Assembly (NCBI GenBank): GCA_035604635.1
Contig: DATNIC010000111.1
Location: forward strand, 1-10,277
Reading direction: 5' to 3'
Source: DATNIC01 sp035604635
Lineage (GTDB): Bacteria > Vulcanimicrobiota > Vulcanimicrobiia > Vulcanimicrobiales > Vulcanimicrobiaceae
Length of the DNA stretch: 10,277 bases
Shown here: piece after piece, positions 5,209 to 10,277 of the stretch
How the letters are laid out: every line of letters begins with the position of its first letter
Numbering within the stretch: position 1 is the stretch's first letter
Position numbers and translations under genes: made by a program
Notes under the pieces: model-generated
Told to the model about the DNA's origin: nothing
Databases searched by the model: none
What the model saw: the letters and a program-made list of their open reading frames with translations, nothing else

Positions 5209-7385
5209 CCGCCGGCGTCCCGACGGCGGTCGATCTTTTTTCGCAGCCTGAATATCGCATCGAAGGGCGCGATAAGGTGAGCGGCCGGATGCAGTACACC
5301 GCGGACATCGCCCGGCCCGGGACGCTTTGGGCGGCGTTCGTCATGAGCCCGCACGCGTCGGCGCGCATCGTCCGAATCGACAGAAGCGGGGCCGAGGCCG
5401 TCACGGGTGTGAAGGCGGTTCTCACCGGCGCCGATATCGGACCGCGTCGCTTCGGGCGTCAGCTGTACGACTGGCCCGTCCTCGCATACGACGTGGTGCG
5501 GTTCATCGGCGAGCGCGTCGCCGCGGTCGCGGCCGAGACTCGCGAGGCGGCCGAAGAAGCGGCGCGTGCGATTCGCGTCGTCTACGAACCACTGCCCGCG
5601 ATTCTCGATGTCGACGCGGCGCTCGAAGCCGGTGCGCCCGTGTTGCATCCCGAGTGGGACGCATACCATTTCCCCGTCTTCAACGGGCGGCCGCGCCCGC
5701 AGCGACCGCACCCGAACGTGCAGGGTGCCGTCGCCTACACGAAAGGCGAGAGCGACCTCACGCCGATCTTTGCGCGCGCGCACCGCGTCTTCGAGCACAC
5801 CTTCCACACGCCGCGGCAGCACTGCGGTTACGTTGAACCTCACGCCGCGCTAGTGTGGATCGATGGCGACGACGTCGTGCACGTACAATCGCCGAACAAG
5901 TCTCCGTTTGCGCTGCGCGATCAGCTCTCGTTCGTCGCGGAGATACCGCCGGAACGCATCGTCGTTGAGACCTCGGCGATCGGCGGTGACTTCGGCGGCA
6001 AAGGCCTCACGATCGACGAGTTTGCGTGCTACTTTCTCGCCAAGGCGACGGGCCGGCCGGTGCGGCACGTGCAGTCGTACGGCGACGAGCTGACTGCGGG
6101 GACGACGCGGCATCGCACTTCGATGACGTTGAAAACGGCGGTTGACGAAGACGGCAAGTTTGTAGCTCATGCGTCGCGAGTCGTCTACGACGGCGGGGCA
6201 TACGCGGCGGGCAAACCCGTCCCGCTGCTTGTCCCCGGCTACGGCTACGGCGCGATCCCCTATCACGTCCCCAACGTCCGGCTTGACGTGACCTGCGTGT
6301 ATACGAACACGGTCCCGGCGGCGCACATGCGCGGACCGGCCGAAGTTCAGACCTTTTTCGCGTGGGAGCAGCACGTCGACATCATCGCGGCGGCATTGGA
6401 TCGCGATCCGCTGGAGTTTCGAATTTGCAACGTGATGCGCGAGGGCGAGACGGCCTTGACCGGCGAGGCGATGCACCATCCCATGGGTCGCGAGGTCCTC
6501 GAGCAGCTCGCGCGCGAAAGCGCGCGCACCGCGCTCCCGCCCGGCCGCGCGCGGGGCGTCTCGCTCGTCTGCACGCATACGGGCGGGGGCAAAACCGCAG
6601 TTCGCATGCGGCTTTCGGCCGACGGCGGGGTCGAGATCGTCCTCGGGGTCCCCGATCAAGGTGCGGGGGTGTTCACGGCGGTGCGCCGAGTCGCGGCTGC
6701 AGCGCTCTCGATCGATCCGGAACGGATCAGCGTGCGCCGCGGGACGACCGCGGAGGCTCCGATGGACCCCGGCTCGGGAGCGAGCCGCGTGACGCACATC
6801 GTCGGCCGCGCGGTCGAGGACGCCGCGCAGAAATTGCGCGCCGAAATCGCGCGCGGCGCGAGCGGGCCGCTCGAGGTTATCGGAACCTTCGACGGTGACC
6901 ATCACGGCGACGGGACGCTGCCCGACTATACGTTTGGCGCATATGCCGTCGACGTCGAGCTTGATCGGGCCACCGGGGCTTTTCGCTTGTGCGACGCAGT
7001 GTTCGTGGCCGACGTCGGTCCGATCATCAACCCGACCGCACACCGCGGACAGATCGCCGGCGGCTTCGTCTATGGCTTGGGAGGCGCGTTGTCGGAAGAA
7101 ATCGAGATCGACGAAGACGGAAGGATCTCCACGGCAAGTCTGGGAGACTACAAGCTTCCGACCGTCGTGGACGTCCCGCCTTTGCGAACGGTCTACGTCG
7201 CAGCACCGCCGGGCAATGGACCGCACGGCGCCAAGATGGCCGGCGAGCTCAGCAACTCCGGCGTTGCACCCGCGATCGCGAACGCCGTCTCGCGCGCGGG
7301 CGGCATCCGCATCTACGAATTTCCGATTACCGCAGAACGCGTCTTTGCAGCACTGACGAATGATTCCGGGAAGGCCCAGCGATGA
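5205..7385 (+). CDS. Molybdopterin-binding large subunit, xanthine dehydrogenase/aldehyde oxidase family
   Basis: A 726-residue molybdenum hydroxylase large subunit. The N-terminal a/b hammerhead domain spans about 14-125 (YRIEGRDKVSGRMQYTADI onward) and the molybdenum-cofactor domains follow. Motifs are GGDFGGKG (260-267), HMRGPAEVQ (374-382, the place of the usual RGFG), DQGAG with Gln485, and KMAGELSNSGVAPAIANAV carrying Glu681, the expected catalytic base. These enzymes hydroxylate N-heteroaromatics, purines or aldehydes with water-derived oxygen, and normally need [2Fe-2S] and FAD subunits; neither is in the window. The start is the ATG at 5205, inside ATGA overlapping the dioxygenase stop; an in-frame GTG at 5169 would only add residues inside the upstream gene. 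It is somewhat shorter than many family members. It could supply an early ring hydroxylation or oxidise a side-chain aldehyde; substrate unknown. Confidence 0.92.
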   Translation: MTAGVPTAVDLFSQPEYRIEGRDKVSGRMQYTADIARPGTLWAAFVMSPHASARIVRIDRSGAEAVTGVKAVLTGADIGPRRFGRQLYDWPVLAYDVVRFIGERVAAVAAETREAAEEAARAIRVVYEPLPAILDVDAALEAGAPVLHPEWDAYHFPVFNGRPRPQRPHPNVQGAVAYTKGESDLTPIFARAHRVFEHTFHTPRQHCGYVEPHAALVWIDGDDVVHVQSPNKSPFALRDQLSFVAEIPPERIVVETSAIGGDFGGKGLTIDEFACYFLAKATGRPVRHVQSYGDELTAGTTRHRTSMTLKTAVDEDGKFVAHASRVVYDGGAYAAGKPVPLLVPGYGYGAIPYHVPNVRLDVTCVYTNTVPAAHMRGPAEVQTFFAWEQHVDIIAAALDRDPLEFRICNVMREGETALTGEAMHHPMGREVLEQLARESARTALPPGRARGVSLVCTHTGGGKTAVRMRLSADGGVEIVLGVPDQGAGVFTAVRRVAAAALSIDPERISVRRGTTAEAPMDPGSGASRVTHIVGRAVEDAAQKLRAEIARGASGPLEVIGTFDGDHHGDGTLPDYTFGAYAVDVELDRATGAFRLCDAVFVADVGPIINPTAHRGQIAGGFVYGLGGALSEEIEIDEDGRISTASLGDYKLPTVVDVPPLRTVYVAAPPGNGPHGAKMAGELSNSGVAPAIANAVSRAGGIRIYEFPITAERVFAALTNDSGKAQR

Positions 7386-8578
7386 AATTGCAACGTATCA
7401 CCGCGTTGATCTTGTTTTGCGCCGTGCTAGCCGTCTCGGCCGGCCCGGCGTCGTCGGCGTCGCCGTACAACATCGACGTCATTTTATCGCTGACCGGGTC
7501 GTACGCGTTCGTCGGCGGAGCGGATGCGCAAGGCTTCAAGGTCTTCGAAGACTACGCGAACCGCCACGGCGGCTTGCGCGGACAGCCGATCCATTTCGAC
7601 GTACACGACGATCAATCGTCGCCTCAGGTTGCCGTTCAGCTCAGCCAGGCAATGGTTGCGAAACATCCCGCGGTCGTCCTCGGCTCCAACGGCGGATCGC
7701 TGTGCAGCGCGATGATGCCGAACTACAAAGACGGTCCCGTCATGTATTGTTTGGTCCCGTCGATCTATCCGCCGAAGGACGGCTACGTTTTCGCCACACA
7801 AGTAGCGTTGGATCCGTTCGTCAACGGGATGATTCGCTATCTGCAGCTGCGCGGGTGGACGCGTCTCGCGATCATCTCGAGCACCGACGGCTCCGGCCAA
7901 GTCGACGACGTTTCGACCAATAACATTTTGAAATATCCGGAGAACAAGAACGTTCAAATCGTCGACTGGGAACACTTCAATCCGAGCGATATCAACATCA
8001 CCGCCCAAGCGACGCACGTGAAGGGTTCGAACGCGCAGGCGGTCATCGTGTGGAGCGCGGGGACCGCCTTCGGGACGGTGCTCCGCGGGCTCAGCGACGC
8101 CGGCGTCACGCTGCCCGTCGAAACGACGAATGCGAACATGCACGCGGCCCAGCTCGCGCAGTATCTGACGTTCTATCCGAAGGAACTGGTGATGCCCGGG
8201 GTTCCCTATCTCGTGCCGAACCTGCCGGCAAACTCGCCGTTGCGCGCGCCGATTGCGGAATTCTTCGCCGCATTCAAAGGTGCGAACGTCAAGCCCGAAC
8301 CGGGCTCGGCGCCGTTCCTCTGGGACGCGGCCAGCATCGTGCTCAGCGGTTTGCGCAAGCTCGGGCCAACGGCGACGGCCGCCGATCTGAAGAACTACAT
8401 TTTGGGGCTAAGGAATTTCGCCGGGATCGACGGCGTCTACGATTTCTCCCGCGGCGACGGCCACGGATTGTCGGATCAGTCGGTCGTGATGGCGAGCTGG
8501 AACACGAAGACGCAGGAGTTCTATGCGGTCAGCGGGATGGGCGGCATCCCGCTCAAAAACGTGGTAGGCGATCGATGA
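7382..8578 (+). CDS. Periplasmic substrate-binding protein of the Leu/Ile/Val (HAAT, Peripla_BP_6) type
   Basis: A 398-residue binding protein. Residues 1-26 form a Sec signal peptide: Lys2 and Arg5, then a hydrophobic stretch, with likely cleavage after ASSA before SPYN. No lipobox is seen, so it should be soluble in a periplasm. The mature part begins with the type I binding fold: DVILSLTGSYAFVGG (32-46), GFKVFEDYANRHGG, and a VVLGSNGGSLC loop. The family serves branched-chain amino-acid ABC transporters, but many members in catabolic clusters bind aromatic acids. ATG start inside ATGA overlapping the molybdenum-subunit stop, preceded by GGAAGG. No LivH/LivM/LivG/LivF-type genes are in the window. 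Its place in the operon suggests it binds the pathway substrate, which is inference. Confidence 0.92.
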   Translation: MKLQRITALILFCAVLAVSAGPASSASPYNIDVILSLTGSYAFVGGADAQGFKVFEDYANRHGGLRGQPIHFDVHDDQSSPQVAVQLSQAMVAKHPAVVLGSNGGSLCSAMMPNYKDGPVMYCLVPSIYPPKDGYVFATQVALDPFVNGMIRYLQLRGWTRLAIISSTDGSGQVDDVSTNNILKYPENKNVQIVDWEHFNPSDINITAQATHVKGSNAQAVIVWSAGTAFGTVLRGLSDAGVTLPVETTNANMHAAQLAQYLTFYPKELVMPGVPYLVPNLPANSPLRAPIAEFFAAFKGANVKPEPGSAPFLWDAASIVLSGLRKLGPTATAADLKNYILGLRNFAGIDGVYDFSRGDGHGLSDQSVVMASWNTKTQEFYAVSGMGGIPLKNVVGDR

Positions 8579-9501
8579 GCAAATTCGCGCGTATCGCCGC
8601 ACTGCTGTGCGCCGCAGCGCTTATGGGCCAGACGAACGCGCCTGTAACGATCCGTCTCTCGGCGTCGCCGGTCGATGACGTGATGCCCGTACTCTATGCG
8701 CAGCGCGCCGGCCTTTTCCGGCAGGCGGGCCTCAACGTCACCATGGACCGCGCAAACAGCGGCGCTGCGATCTCGGCGGCGGTCGCGGGCGGATCGGTCG
8801 ACATCGGAAAGGGGAATATCGTCTCGATCGTTGCGGGGCATGCGCGCGGTATCCCGCTCGTCCTGGTTGCACCGGCAGCAATCTACGATCCGAAGGCGCC
8901 CGACGCCGCGCTGCTCGTCGCGGCGAGTTCGAACTTGCGCACCGCCGGCGACCTCGCCGGCAAGACGGTCGGCACGCCGGCGCTCAACGATTTGAATTCG
9001 ATGGCGACCTTAGCGTGGATGGAGGCGAACAAGGCCGATCCCCACAGCATTTCGTTCGTCGAGATCCCCTTTCCGGCGTTGGACGCTGCGCTTGAGACCG
9101 GACGAGTTCAGGCGATCGCGCAGGTCAAGCCGTTCATCAGCGACGCGGTCGATTCGGGGAAGGCGCGCGTCCTCGGCCTGACCTACAGCGCGGTGGCGAG
9201 CCGCTTTCTCGAGTCGGCGTGGTTTGCGAGCACGGACTACGTCGCCAAGAACAAGGACGTCGTAGCGAAATTCCAGCGCATCGTCGCGCAAGCGTCGGCC
9301 TATACGAACGCTCATCAATCCGAGACCGTCGATTTGCTCGCAACCTGGGCCGGGATCGACCCACAGCGGGCCGCGCGCGTCCCACGCATCGTAACCGGTA
9401 TCACGCTGCAGGCCCGTGATATTCAACCCGTGATCGACATCGCCGCGAAGTACAATGTCATCCCCAAGCCGTTTGACGCGCGGGAGATCATGGCGCAATA
9501 G
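8575..9501 (+). CDS. ABC transporter substrate-binding protein, NMT1/THI5/SsuA-like (SBP2)
   Basis: A 308-residue periplasmic binding protein of the nitrate/taurine/thiamin-precursor class. A short signal-like N terminus (MSKFARIAALLCAAALMG, then QTNA) precedes the mature sequence; proline follows the obvious TNA site, so the exact cleavage point is uncertain. The fold begins at VTIRLSASP and continues with LYAQRAGLFRQAGLNV (about 45-60), the GGSVDIGKGN loop and a DLAGKTVG segment. It is homologous over its full length to the flanking proteins at 1-500 and 9488-10277. ATG start inside ATGA overlapping the previous stop; the frame is open back to 8050 but that region is the upstream gene. It is the last gene of the operon and ends in a 14-bp tail-to-tail overlap with SBP3. 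No permease or ATPase is nearby. Ligand unknown; the pathway substrate is plausible. Confidence 0.92.
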   Translation: MSKFARIAALLCAAALMGQTNAPVTIRLSASPVDDVMPVLYAQRAGLFRQAGLNVTMDRANSGAAISAAVAGGSVDIGKGNIVSIVAGHARGIPLVLVAPAAIYDPKAPDAALLVAASSNLRTAGDLAGKTVGTPALNDLNSMATLAWMEANKADPHSISFVEIPFPALDAALETGRVQAIAQVKPFISDAVDSGKARVLGLTYSAVASRFLESAWFASTDYVAKNKDVVAKFQRIVAQASAYTNAHQSETVDLLATWAGIDPQRAARVPRIVTGITLQARDIQPVIDIAAKYNVIPKPFDAREIMAQ

Positions 9502-10277
9502 GGGCGATCAACGCGGCGGCGTTGACGGGTTTGTCGAGCGCGCCGTTCTTGAACGCAAAGTCGAGGACCGGCTGCATAAGGCGCGGATCGAGCGAGGTCG
9601 CAAAACGGGCCCGCGTCATCGCGCGAATCCGGTCAACGTCGAGTTTCGTGTACTTCGAGAGGATCGCCGCGGTGTCGGCTTGATGCGCGTTGGCCCAGCG
9701 GGCCGTCTGGTAGAGCGAGTCGCGGAGGCGTCGCGCCGCATCCGTGTTGCGCGCCAACCAATCGCGCGACGCGAACAACGCCGAGATGTAGAAGGACTTT
9801 GCGATCACGTGCTGCGCGTCGGCGAGAAGACGCACATCACCCTTGGAGACGCTAATGAACGGTTCGCCGATGAGTGCCGCCGCCGTCGTACCCCGAGTGA
9901 GCGCGGGCACCATCGACGAGAACGGTATTTCGAAAAACGTCACTAGAGCGGGATCGGCACCGTTCTCGCGGATCCATTCACGGACCGTCATGGTGCTGAT
10001 CGACGTCAAGGCGACCACGGCGACGGTTTTTCCTTCGAGGTCTTTGGCCGTGCGGACCGGGCTGTCTTTTGCGACGCAGAGAAACGTTGCGGGAGCAGTA
10101 CTCGTATAGAGCCCGGCGCCGGCGAAGAACGCGAGGCCGACCCCGTGATTGTATGCGTTGCCTAACTGAATGACGTCGGCCGTGCCTACGTCGATGGCGT
10201 TCCCGATCACCGCCGCAATCATGGCGGGGGCGCTCGGAAACGTCGTGATATCAACGTTCAAACCGGCGCGTGTAAAA
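9488..10277 (-). CDS. ABC transporter substrate-binding protein, NMT1/THI5-like (SBP3), 5'-truncated by window edge
   Basis: The minus-strand frame runs from the right edge to a TGA at 9490-9488, about 262 residues. The TTG at 10261-10259 is not the start: codons before it read FTRAG, which together with the following LNVDI matches LFRQAGLNV of SBP2, so the signal peptide and first strand lie beyond the window. Landmarks are GNAIDVGTAD, a DLEGKTVAVV segment, the FFEIPFSS strand, GEPF, and an ARWANAHQ...AAILSKYT helix. The helix is closer to the AQWANKNQ...AAILTKYT of the truncated protein at 1-500 than to SBP2. It is probably a periplasmic component of an ABC importer; ligand unknown. It converges on the operon and overlaps SBP2 by 14 bp. 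Cognate permease and ATPase genes, if any, would be outside the window. Confidence 0.9.
   Translation of the reverse strand, partial: FTRAGLNVDITTFPSAPAMIAAVIGNAIDVGTADVIQLGNAYNHGVGLAFFAGAGLYTSTAPATFLCVAKDSPVRTAKDLEGKTVAVVALTSISTMTVREWIRENGADPALVTFFEIPFSSMVPALTRGTTAAALIGEPFISVSKGDVRLLADAQHVIAKSFYISALFASRDWLARNTDAARRLRDSLYQTARWANAHQADTAAILSKYTKLDVDRIRAMTRARFATSLDPRLMQPVLDFAFKNGALDKPVNAAALIAPIAP
9508..9525. terminator. Candidate hairpin after the operon, weak terminator
   Basis: TCAACGC and GCGTTGA form a perfect 7-bp stem around a 4-base GGCG loop, starting seven bases after the last operon stop. It is followed by CGGGTTTGT, so the U-tract is poor. It lies within the coding sequence of the convergent gene and may be chance. 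Confidence 0.3.

Noticed and set aside
5850..7226. Long minus-strand open frame (458 codons) antisense to the molybdenum subunit gene
   Set aside because: It has no recognisable domain, is rich in Arg and Asp as expected for a shadow of a GC-rich gene, and the plus-strand frame shows clear family motifs throughout.
7382..7465. Lipoprotein signal from the Cys at residue 13 of the Leu/Ile/Val-type SBP (and Cys12 of SBP2)
   Set aside because: The residues before each Cys do not fit a lipobox and the Cys sits inside the hydrophobic core of the signal peptide.
8050..8574. N-terminal extension of SBP2
   Set aside because: Open only because of high GC; the signal-like sequence begins at the ATG at 8575.
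10259..10261. TTG as start of SBP3
   Set aside because: The codons before it up to the window edge continue the family alignment, so the gene is truncated by the window.
1..10277. CRISPR arrays, tRNA or rRNA genes, transposases, long repeats
   Set aside because: No spaced direct repeats, RNA-gene signatures or transposase-like proteins were seen; the window is almost fully covered by protein genes.

Overview
The window is GC-rich bacterial DNA, densely coding on both strands, with no RNA genes, insertion sequences, phage genes or CRISPR repeats that I can see. Transporter binding proteins with Sec-type signal peptides and no clear lipobox suggest a diderm with a periplasm. Starts include TTG and GTG as well as ATG. 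Composition alone does not identify the lineage. A proteobacterium or an uncultivated soil phylum such as Eremiobacterota would fit, but that is only a guess.

Layout. (1) Positions 1-500, plus strand: the C-terminal part of an NMT1/THI5-type ABC-transporter substrate-binding protein (SBP), cut by the window edge. (2) 497-973, minus strand: a small cupin, convergent with gene 1 and sharing a CTAG that holds both stop codons. (3) 974-1045: a 72-bp divergent intergenic region, the only real non-coding gap, with strong ribosome binding sites for both flanking genes. (4) 1046-9501, plus strand: a seven-gene, apparently translationally coupled operon. Its order is a Rieske non-heme iron oxygenase (carbazole-dioxygenase CarAa-like), an M20-fold protein lacking the usual metal ligands, a meta-cleavage-product alpha/beta hydrolase (BphD/CarC-like), a LigB-type class III extradiol dioxygenase, a molybdopterin-binding large subunit of the xanthine dehydrogenase/aldehyde oxidase family, a Leu/Ile/Val-type periplasmic SBP, and an NMT1-type SBP. 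Five of the six junctions are 4-base start/stop overlaps and the sixth is a 7-base gap. (5) 9488-10277, minus strand: a third NMT1-type SBP, convergent with the operon, overlapping its last gene by 14 bp and running off the right edge.

How the genes may work together. The Rieske oxygenase, extradiol ring-cleavage dioxygenase and C-C hydrolase are the three core steps of an aromatic meta-cleavage pathway, in the same combination as CarA-CarB-CarC for carbazole. The molybdenum hydroxylase subunit would suit hydroxylation of an N-heteroaromatic ring or oxidation of an aldehyde, so an N-heterocycle or similar aromatic is a plausible substrate; this is inference. The M20-fold protein may do an unknown hydrolytic, deaminating or binding job. 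The two SBPs at the operon end and the flanking SBPs suggest dedicated uptake, yet no permease or ATPase is present. Also absent from the window are a ferredoxin/reductase for the Rieske enzyme, the [2Fe-2S] and FAD subunits of the molybdenum enzyme, a LigA-type small subunit and any regulator. The most unusual points are the M20 homologue with all its canonical metal ligands replaced, the apparently partner-less molybdenum-enzyme subunit, and the mix of two SBP classes inside a catabolic operon.
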